From: Bisbaumannia sp015645095
GTDB lineage: Bacteria; Pseudomonadota; Gammaproteobacteria; Pseudomonadales; Halomonadaceae
Direction of reading: 5' to 3'
NCBI GenBank assembly: GCA_036871055.1
Contig: CP141893.1
Location: 3,348,001 to 3,412,000, forward strand
Length of the DNA: 64,000 nucleotides
The position numbers and the translations under genes are program-made. Of the stretch, positions 35,164-43,386 are shown in pieces. Positions within the stretch are counted from its first letter, which is position 1; each line of letters opens with the position of its first letter. Under the pieces are notes generated by a model. It was not told the origin of the DNA and did no database searches. It worked only from the letters and a program-made list of their open reading frames with translations.

Positions 35164-37107
35164 TCAAGGAAGAATACTCAACCAAGCTTCTCTATGAGCA
35201 GCGATCTCCTCTTCAGAGGACAAAGCCAAATAATTCCGACAGAAATTATTTTTAAATCTTGCAACCTCTCTCTGGTCAGGAGAATCCCCAAAAACAGTAT
35301 TCTTAGCAATTTTAAAACCTTCAAGCTCTCCTAAGAAATCATCCTCTAGAAAGAATGAAGGGTCGTGAGAGTTAATCATGAGAAAATCTCTCTCCGGCTT
35401 GAAAACATAATTTAACCCCGTCATGGACGACAGGACCTTAGCCCCAGTGACTGGATAAAGAGAGTCTTCTATTGAGCACTTTTCAAACCTTTTCTCTGGC
35501 AGCGAAGAAAGCCTAAACGATCCACCTAAATAGTTCAACCTTCTAAAATACAAAACCCCATCAATTTCATTAAACCCCTCTGCATCAGAAATCTTATCCG
35601 GTGTATCAGGATCAGTATCAATCAAGCAAACAACTTTACCAGGAAAAGAATGCCGCCCCACTCCTTTTAGCGACATAGAGAGTTGCTTAAATATATTTAT
35701 CACCGATATATCATTGCTAGCAGCTACAACCTTGTACCCTTCCACACCTTCAAGAATTGAACTTAGATACAGCCGATCAGTCAAGCCTTCACAAACTATC
35801 CAGCAAACATTCTCAAATCTTATCGAGTGAACAATCGAGCTTGCAAGCTCATAGCCACTTTTCAGCAACACTTCAGCAGGAACCTTTCCGTTCCCTGGAA
35901 TAAACTCATCCGTAGAGAAAAAATCACTTCTTCCATCTCCAATATAAGCCACACCGCCTGAAGAAACTATAGGTATAAAACCATACCAATGAGATGTGCA
36001 GATCACTTGACATCCATGTACTTCCGACATCTCTATTAGCTTCCTAAACTGCTCAAAGCCAGAGGATATATGTAGAGAATTTTCAGGCTCATCAATAGCC
36101 ATTACACTAATCTTACTTTTTCCTGACTTGCTAAGAAATGAAAAAACAATATCCACCAAAGCCATTCTTTTCTCACCAGAACTAAGGCTTTTCACTGGAA
36201 TACCATCTTTCACAAAGCTCTTAGTGGAGAAAAAGGCTTCAATAATTGCATCTGTCAGGTCGCGAGAAGTTAGATTTTTAGTATTAGACAAGCTTTTAAA
36301 GCTGTACCCATCATCAACATTTCTTACGGTATGATTTATTTCTCTAGACAAAAGATTAAGGTCGTCATTAATTAGCTGAACAGTGCTTTTAGTCGGATTC
36401 CTTCCTCGCCTATTATTCCTAACCGTTATTCTCTTTTGATCTAGTATCTCTATAATCCTAGAAACAATATCTCTAGGGAGTATTTTTTTCATCAGATTCT
36501 TCTCTAGCCTTAATAGCTCTGGAACACCCTCCTCGACAGAGATATAACTATACCCAAACAAGCCTATACATTCGGCACAGTATTTATCATATTTTTCCTT
36601 TGCCGAATCTTCATCAATCTCCAAGTCAAGCTCTATCTTGCTTATTAGGAGGTCATGAATTACATCGCCTGCATAATATGGACCAATCCCTCTTTCACAG
36701 CCAAAGCGCTTTCCAAATATAGCCAGAAGATTATTTGACCTTATTGACTTAAGAAACGGACTAAACTTAACCAAAGCATCGTTGTTTGTCGATTTCTGCT
36801 CTTTGAAATAGTCATCAAAAAACCTCAAGAATTCATCTACACTCTTTGCCACTTCAACAGATCCATCGCCTAACAGACCTATATTGATCTCAGCGCATAG
36901 CGATACGTAACCACTGGTTTTAGAATATCTGTTATTAGGGACCCACTCCCTACTGTTTAGAACAGTATCTATAGCTTCTAAAACAGTACTCTTACCCACA
37001 CCATTCCTTCCAATTACTGAAGAGAAACTTTGCCCTGGCTTAGAAAGCTGAACCAAGAAGTTTTTGTGAAAAACCTTGTAGTTTTTTAACAGAACAGCCA
37101 GAAACAT
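35164..37107 (-). CDS. OLD-family ATPase with TOPRIM nuclease domain, AT-rich
   Basis: A 647-residue protein. The ABC-type ATPase part has Walker A IGRNGVGKSTVLEAID (about 32-47), signature LSSGEKRMALVDI, Walker B VMAIDEPENSLHIS and a His after it (ICTSHWYG). The C-terminal part has TOPRIM marks: WIVCEGLTDRLYLSSIL (Glu near 436) and CLIDTDPDTPDKI (D-x-D near 493). Proteins of this build are DNA nucleases, several of which act in phage defence (P2 OLD, GajA of Gabija). Base composition is near 40% GC against mid-60s around it, indicating recent transfer. No GajB-type helicase is adjacent. ATG 37107 follows GGTGGAGA. Confidence 0.82.
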   Translation of the reverse strand: MFLAVLLKNYKVFHKNFLVQLSKPGQSFSSVIGRNGVGKSTVLEAIDTVLNSREWVPNNRYSKTSGYVSLCAEINIGLLGDGSVEVAKSVDEFLRFFDDYFKEQKSTNNDALVKFSPFLKSIRSNNLLAIFGKRFGCERGIGPYYAGDVIHDLLISKIELDLEIDEDSAKEKYDKYCAECIGLFGYSYISVEEGVPELLRLEKNLMKKILPRDIVSRIIEILDQKRITVRNNRRGRNPTKSTVQLINDDLNLLSREINHTVRNVDDGYSFKSLSNTKNLTSRDLTDAIIEAFFSTKSFVKDGIPVKSLSSGEKRMALVDIVFSFLSKSGKSKISVMAIDEPENSLHISSGFEQFRKLIEMSEVHGCQVICTSHWYGFIPIVSSGGVAYIGDGRSDFFSTDEFIPGNGKVPAEVLLKSGYELASSIVHSIRFENVCWIVCEGLTDRLYLSSILEGVEGYKVVAASNDISVINIFKQLSMSLKGVGRHSFPGKVVCLIDTDPDTPDKISDAEGFNEIDGVLYFRRLNYLGGSFRLSSLPEKRFEKCSIEDSLYPVTGAKVLSSMTGLNYVFKPERDFLMINSHDPSFFLEDDFLGELEGFKIAKNTVFGDSPDQREVARFKNNFCRNYLALSSEEEIAAHREAWLSILP

Positions 37108-37119
37108 TCTCCACCCTTA

Positions 37120-37170
37120 ACTAAATATGTTATTAAAAATAAAAAAACACCCATGATTTTTATTCATGGC
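37120..37170 (-). terminator. Probable terminator between the PD-(D/E)XK gene and the OLD gene
   Basis: On the minus strand a short stem CCATGA/TCATGG (37151-37169) is followed by GTG and a T-rich run. It would end the channel/PD-(D/E)XK transcript. The 188 bp between the two genes (37108-37295) is AT-rich on its left and holds no other gene. Confidence 0.45.
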
Positions 37171-37295
37171 ACGCGCTCAGAGAGCTTCTCCGCGATTCAT
37201 TCGGAGGAAAATTAATGAGCGAGCACAATGAAGATACAATCCATATGGTACTATTCAGCATACCATATATAAAATCTAACACTATCAATCTCGCC

Positions 37296-38678
37296 CTACT
37301 CCGCTGCTTCCCAGCCTTCCGCATTACCCAGACTGTCCTCCGCCCCCTCACCACCCCCGTCGGGATCGCTTTTACCCTCGACCGGATCTCGTCGATGCAG
37401 CTTGGGCGGCGGTGCCACCCAGGCTCTCAGGCGCTGCCCTACCTGCTCGTAGAAGTGCGGGACCGCCTTTTCCAGTTCCTCGATAAAGACCTTGCTGCCG
37501 GCGAAGCGGTGGGCCAGATCGGCCATATAGAAGACCTCGAAGGCGCTGGGGACCACGGCGGTGGCCGGTGAGTCCAGCGCCGCGGCATCTTCGAGGACCT
37601 GGGCCAGGGGCGCCTGGGTCTCCTCGGCCCTGCCGGGGCGAACCGCCTTGACGAACATGCTCTCAGGCTCCGCCTTGGTCAGTTGTCGCGCCAGCCAGTT
37701 GACCCGTGCGGTGCTGCGTTTCTTATCTTGGGGTGCCGCCAGGCGCATCGCGCAGACGATGGTCCGCTTGGTAAGGTCGGCGGTGACCTCCAGATCGGCG
37801 GCGGCATCCGGTACTTCCAGGCAACAGCTCAATACCTTGTCCTTGGCCAGGACTTCACAGTCATCCTTGAGGCGCTTCACCGGATCGGTGCGGTGGGCGC
37901 GGGCCAGCTTGAGCTTGACGGGGCGACCCAGCTTGCGGCTCATCACCAGGCAGAGATCGCGCTGCTCCTGATGCCAACTGGAGACGGTGTTCTCGACCTC
38001 TTCGGTGCCCTTGCCCAGTACGGCACCGCTCTTGACCTTGCCGACCAGGTCTTTCCATTCACGATTCATGCTGTCGAAGCGGGAGATGCCGCTGGAGTCA
38101 TGGCCGAGATAACGCAGCACTTCTTCGAGCAGGAAGCGCTGATCCGGCGAGTTGATTTCGCCGGACTCCAGCAGCAGCGTCGCCTGGGTCACCGCATACA
38201 TCCATGACCAGTGGAAGAGCTCGACGCCCTTGAGCAAGGTCTTCGGCACTTTCACCGGATGATGGGAAGGCATGGCCACGAATTGATTGGTGATGGTGAG
38301 TACCGCGTCCACCTTGTGTTTCTTGGCCTGCTGGAGGTAATGCTTGAGCTGCTCCTCGCCAATTTCGGCATGGCCGATCTTCGCCTCGATCAGGGCCGAC
38401 CAGCGTTTTCGCCCCGTTTCCAACACGATCAGGCCATCGGGACGGTCACTCTTGGAGGCATCGGCATCGGCCTCCAATACCACCTCAGTCCAGGCCTCCA
38501 GGGTGGCACGACTGCCGATCCGCAGCCCCAGCGAGCCCAGCATCAGTTGTCGAAACTCCTGCACGCCTCGCAAGGCGGCCAGCAGGATCGAGGCCGCCCG
38601 CTGTTCCCGGTTGGTATCGGCCGTCACCGGAATCAGCCGGGCCACCTCGGCGCGTTTCACGAAGTCGGGACGTTCCAT
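37296..38678 (-). CDS. PD-(D/E)XK-like putative nuclease
   Basis: A 460-residue protein, family not recognised by name. Residues about 80-125 show the PD-(D/E)XK pattern: RPDGLIVLETGRKRWSALIE, then AKIGHAEIGEEQLKHYLQQA and VDAVLTITNQF. Asp near 81 and E-A-K near 96-98 would be the catalytic residues, followed by the Q-x-x-x-Y helix. The middle is helical and the C-terminus is low complexity (proline, glycine, glutamate). ATG 38678 follows AAGGAG. It begins 12 bp after the K+ channel stop, so the two form one operon. GC content is host-like. Nuclease activity is inferred from the motif only. Confidence 0.65.
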   Translation of the reverse strand: MERPDFVKRAEVARLIPVTADTNREQRAASILLAALRGVQEFRQLMLGSLGLRIGSRATLEAWTEVVLEADADASKSDRPDGLIVLETGRKRWSALIEAKIGHAEIGEEQLKHYLQQAKKHKVDAVLTITNQFVAMPSHHPVKVPKTLLKGVELFHWSWMYAVTQATLLLESGEINSPDQRFLLEEVLRYLGHDSSGISRFDSMNREWKDLVGKVKSGAVLGKGTEEVENTVSSWHQEQRDLCLVMSRKLGRPVKLKLARAHRTDPVKRLKDDCEVLAKDKVLSCCLEVPDAAADLEVTADLTKRTIVCAMRLAAPQDKKRSTARVNWLARQLTKAEPESMFVKAVRPGRAEETQAPLAQVLEDAAALDSPATAVVPSAFEVFYMADLAHRFAGSKVFIEELEKAVPHFYEQVGQRLRAWVAPPPKLHRRDPVEGKSDPDGGGEGAEDSLGNAEGWEAAE

Positions 38679-38689
38679 CCTCACTCTCC

Positions 38690-39442
38690 TTATTCTTCTT
38701 TCTTGTTCTGGAAGGCGTCGCTGAAGGCGGCGGCCAGGATGCCGGTGGGCATGGCGATAATGCCGATGCCCGCCACGGCGGTGAGGCCGGCAAAGAACTT
38801 GCCCAGGGCGGTAATGGGCGTCACATCACCATAGCCCACGGTGGTCAGCGTCGCGATGCTCCACCACAACGCCCGGGGCACGCTGCCGAAGGCCTCCGGC
38901 TGATCGGCGGCCTCCACGGCATAGAGGCAGGCGGAGGAGAACAGCAGCAGCAGGCCGGCCACGCCCACGCTGAGCAGCAGCTCATGGATGCGAGCGCTCA
39001 GGGCCTCGGCCAGGGCCGACCAGGCCCGGCTGAAGCGCCCCAGCCGCGACAGGCGCAACAGCCGCAGTACCCGAAAGATGCGCAGCAGGAAGGCGTTGTT
39101 CTGGGCGAGAAAGCCGAGAAAGAAGGGCAGGATGGCGATCAGATCGATCAGTGCCCAGAAGGAGAACAGGTAGCGCACCCGCCCGCCGATGCCGCGATAG
39201 CGGGGATCCTCGCCGGCGGCATAGACGCGGGCCAGGTACTCGATGGCGAAGAGCGTGACGAAGACGATTTCGATGCCGCGGAAGAACCCGGGGGCCAGGC
39301 GGCGGATGGTGGGCTCGGTCTCGAGGATCGCCACCAGGGAGGCCAGCAGGATCAAGGCACAGACGACCTTGTTGACGGGCGACAGGCCCACCTCCCGCCA
39401 GGCCTGGGGCGAGAGCTGGCGGTGCAGCCGCTGCCTAAGCAT
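38690..39442 (-). CDS. Voltage-gated-type K+ channel (6 TM)
   Basis: A 250-residue ion-transporter-family protein. S1-S4: VVCALILLASLVAILETEP, EIVFVTLFAIEYLARVYAAG, FWALIDLIAILPFFLGFLA and the arginine-bearing S4-like LLRIFRVLRLLRLSRLGR. The pore helix and selectivity filter WWSIATLTTVGYGDVTPI are intact, so K+ selectivity is expected. No large cytoplasmic C-terminal domain. ATG 39442 follows GGGAGC; the longer reading to 39526 lacks support. Heads an operon with the PD-(D/E)XK-like gene. Confidence 0.9.
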   Translation of the reverse strand: MLRQRLHRQLSPQAWREVGLSPVNKVVCALILLASLVAILETEPTIRRLAPGFFRGIEIVFVTLFAIEYLARVYAAGEDPRYRGIGGRVRYLFSFWALIDLIAILPFFLGFLAQNNAFLLRIFRVLRLLRLSRLGRFSRAWSALAEALSARIHELLLSVGVAGLLLLFSSACLYAVEAADQPEAFGSVPRALWWSIATLTTVGYGDVTPITALGKFFAGLTAVAGIGIIAMPTGILAAAFSDAFQNKKEE

Positions 39443-39583
39443 ATCGTGACGCTCCCTCACCCCTCGGCTCCCGGGGCAGCCAGGCGACCGCCCTGCCCTG
39501 CCTTCCTCGATGACCCAGCATGCCACCTCCCTGCGACAGTCCCATCAGTGTTGGTATCGGCCGATAGCTCAATGACCTTAGGC

Positions 39584-39618
39584 CATTAAAGCCCAGCCCG
39601 ACGTGGGAACGCAAAGCG
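39584..39618. repeat. Intact relative of the repeat split by the IS1380 element
   Basis: cattaaagcccagcc (39584-39598), six variable bases, then gggaacgcaaagcg (39605-39618). The same two blocks flank the IS at 25585-25599 and 27329-27342 with the same spacing once the IS is removed. Confidence 0.7.
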
Positions 39619-39644
39619 CCCGCCTAGTGGCGGGCGCTTTGCGT
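39609..39644. terminator. Strong hairpin downstream of rlmA
   Basis: Perfect 16-bp stem (acgcaaagcgcccgcc and complement), TAGT loop. On the minus strand it lies 73 bp past the rlmA stop; it forms the right part of the dispersed repeat. Confidence 0.7.
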
Positions 39645-39716
39645 CCTGAAGGGGCATGTCGCCGGGCCGCGATTAGGTATCGCGGAGGCCGCCCCGAATC
39701 CATCGGTAATGGGCCC

Positions 39717-40592
39717 CTACCCTACGGGTTGGTAGACCCACTGCGTCAGCCGTACGTCCAGGGTTACGGTCAGCGACGCCAGCGCCGCCGCCCGCTCCCG
39801 GCCCTCGGCCTTGGCGCGATGGAGGTGCGGCGTCATGGCCAGCAGGTCGGCGATGGGTTCGGCACCATTGAGCCCGATGGTGTCGCGCAGCGTCTCCCGG
39901 GAGAGGGGCGCAAAGCCTGTCGGCAGCACCTCGTCATCGGCCCGCGGGGGCTTGAGGCTGGGGTAGATGATCTCGCGCAGCTCGCGAAGGTGATCGGGGC
40001 CGGCATCGACCCGCAGCAGCACGCCGCCCGGCTTCAGCACGCGGGCGAACTCGGGGTAGACGGGGAAGCCGAACAGGCACAGCACGACGTCCAGGCTGTG
40101 GTCCTGCACCGGCAGGTGGGCATTGGTGCCCACCACCCAGGTGGCGGCCTGCTGTTGCTTGGCGGCGGCGAGCACTGCCCACTTGGAGATATCCACCCCC
40201 AGCAGGGCCAGGGTCCGCTCATCGCCGGCCGTCCCTGCCTGGGCCTGATCACAGGCCCTGGCCAGCTCGCGCAGGTAGTAGCCCTCGCCGCAGCCGGCGT
40301 CGAGGCAGCTCAGAGCGCCCCCCTCGGGAGCCTGCGACAGCACGGCCCGGGCGACGGCCTCGGCAATCGGCCGATAGTGGCCGGCCTCGAGGAAACGCCG
40401 GCGCGCCGCGACCATCTCCTTGCTGTCACCGGGATCCCGGGAACGCTTGTGCTGCACCGGCAGCAGGTTGACGTAGCCCTGACGGGCAATATCGAAACCG
40501 TGGCCGGCCGCGCAGCGCCAGGCGCCGTCGCCTTGTCGCAACGGCTCGCCGTCCAGCGGACAGGCCAGTGCCGTGAATGTGGTCGAACTCAT
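39717..40592 (-). CDS. rlmA: 23S rRNA (guanine-N1)-methyltransferase RlmA
   Basis: A 291-residue SAM-dependent methyltransferase for the 23S rRNA hairpin 35 guanine (G745 in E. coli). Family marks: GYVNLLPVQHKRSRDPGDSK, ARRRFLEAGHYRPI and SAM loop CLDAGCGEGYYLREL. The N-terminal zinc site is altered: CPLDGEPL replaces the usual C-P-x-C, while the later Cys and His (WRCAAGHGFD) remain. ATG 40592 is preceded by AGAGGGA; an ATG at 40607 is in frame and possible. Downstream it is closed by the 39609 hairpin. Confidence 0.92.
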   Translation of the reverse strand: MSSTTFTALACPLDGEPLRQGDGAWRCAAGHGFDIARQGYVNLLPVQHKRSRDPGDSKEMVAARRRFLEAGHYRPIAEAVARAVLSQAPEGGALSCLDAGCGEGYYLRELARACDQAQAGTAGDERTLALLGVDISKWAVLAAAKQQQAATWVVGTNAHLPVQDHSLDVVLCLFGFPVYPEFARVLKPGGVLLRVDAGPDHLRELREIIYPSLKPPRADDEVLPTGFAPLSRETLRDTIGLNGAEPIADLLAMTPHLHRAKAEGRERAAALASLTVTLDVRLTQWVYQPVG

Positions 40593-40636
40593 CTTTCCCT
40601 CTGTCATCAACCCAGGCTCGCCAGGCCGAACAAAAA

Positions 40637-40660
40637 GGAACCCGCCGAGTGGCGGGTTCC
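40637..40660 (-). terminator. Terminator of the zeta-like/49-residue operon
   Basis: Minus strand: 10-bp stem GGAACCCGCC with complement, 4-base loop, directly followed by TTTTTG. It ends transcription before rlmA. Confidence 0.85.
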
Positions 40661-40712
40661 TGTCGGATCACAGTCTATGAACGACGATCCGGCTGCGTGC
40701 GATGGTCGCCCG

Positions 40713-40862
40713 TCAGCGTCGTTCTTTGGCCTGCTCAACCAGGCGCTGCTGGCGAGCAATGGCGTTGTTGATCACCTTGTTACGCACCGCCTGCTTCTGC
40801 TCCGCAGTCGCGTTGCGCGCAAAATGAGTCAGAGGAGTCGATTTCGCGACGTGTTCTTTCAT
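40713..40862 (-). CDS. 49-residue basic protein coupled to the zeta-like kinase
   Basis: Small gene. Reads MKEHVAKSTPLTHFARNATA, then a helical, basic stretch with EQKQAVRNKVINNAIARQQR, ending LVEQAKERR. The ATG lies two bases after the TGA of the zeta-like gene (TGAGCATG), and the operon ends in a strong terminator 52 bp further on. This arrangement argues for a real translationally coupled gene. Its size and position would suit an antitoxin or partner of the kinase, but I know no family for it. Confidence 0.65.
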   Translation of the reverse strand: MKEHVAKSTPLTHFARNATAEQKQAVRNKVINNAIARQQRLVEQAKERR

Positions 40863-40864
40863 GC

Positions 40865-41602
40865 TCAATCCTCACCTACGAGCAGGCGTTCCAGCTGCTC
40901 ACGAGTGTAGCGGTCGGGCAGATAGCCATCAATCGAGTCGATGTCCGTCTCCCAGTGCTGGTTCGTGCCATCGTTGTTCTTGATGATCATGTCCAGTATC
41001 ACCTGATCGCCGTATTCCTGCTTGATCCGCCGCAAGACGTCCTGAACATCCAAGAACTGCCGGATGAAGCCATCGAGCGGGATATTTCTCCCCTCGACTT
41101 CCTCACGGCTGCACACGAACTGCCATGCAAGGCTAGGATGCTGATATACAAAAAATATCTGCACATCTCTGCCTTTCCGGAGCGAGCGTTCGATGTTCTT
41201 TCGTGCCACATCGAAACTGGCCAGCGTCCCATCCAGAATGAACGACTGAAGCTGTTTCAGCATCAGGTCGTGGATTCTCTCCACCAGGATCGATACGGCG
41301 CCCTGGAACAACCAGGAGTTACCGCCAGTGTAACCCGGCAGCTCGTCCCTCAAGTCGTCGGGATCGATCCTTAGTATGTTGCCCAGGCCATCCATGCCTT
41401 CTTCTCGGAGCTCATCGAGGGCGGCAACATACTCCTTGGATATCTCAGTCTTGCCCGCCCCAGGCGAGCCTGCCATGAAGATCGAGACGGGCCGTTCTTC
41501 GGAGGCGTAGCGCTCCCTATCCGTCCACTCTCGGGCGATTTGCTGCCTGTTCCGCTTGGCAAAGGACAGCGCAGCGGCCTGGATCTCCTCGTCGCTGGCC
41601 AT
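40865..41602 (-). CDS. Zeta-toxin-family kinase
   Basis: A 245-residue P-loop kinase. Walker A AGSPGAGKTEISKEY (about 46-60) follows the short strand SIFM. The substrate-pocket IDPDDLRDELPGYTGGN, the lid/second motif FILDGTLASFDVARKNIERS and the VFFVYQ-type strand (IFFVYQHPSLAW) match chromosomal zeta toxins. Those phosphorylate UDP-N-acetylglucosamine. The canonical epsilon antitoxin is absent; a 49-residue ORF follows. Toxicity is not established from sequence. ATG 41602 has GGAG seven bases upstream. Confidence 0.82.
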   Translation of the reverse strand: MASDEEIQAAALSFAKRNRQQIAREWTDRERYASEERPVSIFMAGSPGAGKTEISKEYVAALDELREEGMDGLGNILRIDPDDLRDELPGYTGGNSWLFQGAVSILVERIHDLMLKQLQSFILDGTLASFDVARKNIERSLRKGRDVQIFFVYQHPSLAWQFVCSREEVEGRNIPLDGFIRQFLDVQDVLRRIKQEYGDQVILDMIIKNNDGTNQHWETDIDSIDGYLPDRYTREQLERLLVGED

Positions 41603-41644
41603 ATCCCTGCTCCACGCTGAGCGGCTCCTAATGAGCCAATGAAA

Positions 41645-41670
41645 AGGCCACCCAGTGTCTCGAGTGGCCT
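41645..41670 (-). terminator. Terminator of guaA
   Basis: Minus strand: AGGCCAC ... GTGGCCT stem followed by TTTTC, 38 bp after the guaA stop. Confidence 0.7.
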
Positions 41671-41707
41671 GTCGAAGGCTACCGGCTCATGGCCGGCAGC
41701 GGTTCGA

Positions 41708-43285
41708 TCACTCCCACTCGATGGTCGCGGGCGGCTTGCTGCTGACGTCGTAGGTGACGCGGGAGACGCCGGCGAGTTCGTTGATGATGCGGTTGGAGAC
41801 CTTCTCCAGCAGCTCGTAGGGCAGGTGGGCCCAGCGGGCGGTCATGAAGTCGATGGTCTCCACGGCGCGCAGGGCGATGACCCACTCGTAGCGTCGGCCG
41901 TCACCGACCACGCCCACGGACTTCACCGGCAGGAAGACGGCGAAGGCCTGGCTGGTCTTGTGGTACCAGTCGGCGTTGTGCAGCTCTTCGATGAAGATGG
42001 CGTCGGCCTCGCGCAGGATGTCGGCGTACTCCTTCTTCACCTCGCCGAGGATGCGCACGCCCAGGCCCGGCCCCGGGAAGGGGTGGCGGTAGACCATGTC
42101 GTAGGGCAGGCCGAGCTCCAGGCCGAGCTTGCGCACCTCGTCCTTGAACAGCTCGCGCAGCGGCTCCACCAGCTTGAGCTTCATGGTCTCCGGCAGGCCG
42201 CCCACGTTGTGGTGGGACTTGATGACATGGGCCTTGCCGGTCTTGGCCGCGGCGGACTCGATGACGTCGGGGTAGATGGTGCCCTGGGCCAGGAAGTCGA
42301 CGCCCTCGATCTTGGCGGCCTCGGCGTCGAAGACGTCGATAAAGGTGTTGCCGATGATCTTGCGCTTGGCCTCGGGGTCGGCCTCGCCCTTGAGCTTGTC
42401 GAGGAACAGCTCCTCGGCGTCGACGCGGATCACCTTGACGCCCATGTGCTGGGCGAAGGTCTCCATCACCTGGTCGCCCTCGTTCTTGCGCAGCAGGCCA
42501 TTGTCGACGAAGACGCAGGTCAGCTGGTCGCCGATGGCCTTGTGCAGCAGGGCCGCCACCACCGAGGAGTCGACGCCGCCGGAGAGGCCCAGCAGCACGT
42601 GGCGGTCGCCCACCTGCTCGCGGACGCGGGCGATCTGATCCTCGATGATCTGCGCCGGGGTCCAGAGGCGTTCGGCACCGCAGATCTCCAGCACGAAGTG
42701 CTCGAGGATGCGCTGGCCCTGGAGGGTGTGAGTCACCTCGGGGTGGAACTGCACCCCGTAGAACTGCTTCTCTTCCCAGGCCATGGCGGCGATGGGGCAG
42801 CTCGGGGTGGAGGCGGTGACGGTGAAGGTGTCGGGCACCTGGGCCACCTTGTCGCCGTGGCTCATCCACACGTCGAGCAGGCTCTTGCCGGTGTCGTGGT
42901 CGATATGGTCGGCGATATCGCGGAACAGCGCGGTGGTCTCGTCGATACGCACCTGGGCGTAGCCGAACTCGCGCTGGTGGGAACCTTCCACCTTGCCGCC
43001 GAGCTGCTCGGCCATGGTCTGCATGCCGTAGCAGATACCGAAGACCGGCAGGCCCATCTCGAAGACGCACTGGGGGGCCCGGGGGGAATCGAGCTCGGTG
43101 ACGGACTCGGGGCCGCCGGCGAGGATGATGCCGTTGGGGTTGTACTCGCGGATCTCGTCTTCGGTGATATCGAAGGCGCGGATCTCGGAGTAGACGCCGA
43201 TCTCGCGGACCCGGCGGGCGATCAGCTGGGTGTACTGGGAGCCGAAGTCGAGGATCAGGATCTTGTGGGCGTGAATGTCGGTCAT
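41708..43285 (-). CDS. guaA: GMP synthase (glutamine-hydrolysing)
   Basis: Converts XMP to GMP with glutamine and ATP. 525 residues, normal length. Class I amidotransferase domain with the nucleophile in FGICYGMQ and His/Glu in VQFHPEVTHT. The ATP pyrophosphatase domain has the PP-loop LGLSGGVDSSVVAAL, and the C-terminal dimerisation domain ends DVSSKPPATIEWE. Follows guaB by 101 bp on the same strand, so the guaBA operon order is conserved. Confidence 0.98.
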   Translation of the reverse strand: MTDIHAHKILILDFGSQYTQLIARRVREIGVYSEIRAFDITEDEIREYNPNGIILAGGPESVTELDSPRAPQCVFEMGLPVFGICYGMQTMAEQLGGKVEGSHQREFGYAQVRIDETTALFRDIADHIDHDTGKSLLDVWMSHGDKVAQVPDTFTVTASTPSCPIAAMAWEEKQFYGVQFHPEVTHTLQGQRILEHFVLEICGAERLWTPAQIIEDQIARVREQVGDRHVLLGLSGGVDSSVVAALLHKAIGDQLTCVFVDNGLLRKNEGDQVMETFAQHMGVKVIRVDAEELFLDKLKGEADPEAKRKIIGNTFIDVFDAEAAKIEGVDFLAQGTIYPDVIESAAAKTGKAHVIKSHHNVGGLPETMKLKLVEPLRELFKDEVRKLGLELGLPYDMVYRHPFPGPGLGVRILGEVKKEYADILREADAIFIEELHNADWYHKTSQAFAVFLPVKSVGVVGDGRRYEWVIALRAVETIDFMTARWAHLPYELLEKVSNRIINELAGVSRVTYDVSSKPPATIEWE

Positions 43286-43325
43286 CTGGCCTTTCCTTTG
43301 AGAAGCAACGGTACCGTAAAAGCGA

Positions 43326-43380
43326 AAGCTGGAAGCGGCATCTTGCCCGCTTCCAGCTTCAAGCTTCCGGCTTCAAGCTT
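43326..43380. repeat. Palindrome and direct repeats between guaB and guaA
   Basis: Perfect 13-bp stem AAGCTGGAAGCGG (43326-43338) with its complement at 43347-43359 and an 8-base loop. It is followed by two copies of gcttcaagctt (43356-43366, 43370-43380). No T-run follows in the direction of the operon, so it is more likely a processing or attenuation element or a mobile repeat than a full terminator. Confidence 0.6.
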
Positions 43381-43386
43381 GCAGGC

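Noticed and set aside
37215..37571. Plus-strand 118-residue ORF right of the OLD gene
   Set aside because: It runs from AT-rich spacer into the antisense of the PD-(D/E)XK gene without a recognisable product.
35164..38678. Gabija (GajAB) defence system
   Set aside because: The OLD-type protein resembles GajA in build, but no UvrD-like helicase (GajB) is adjacent; the neighbour is PD-(D/E)XK-like.
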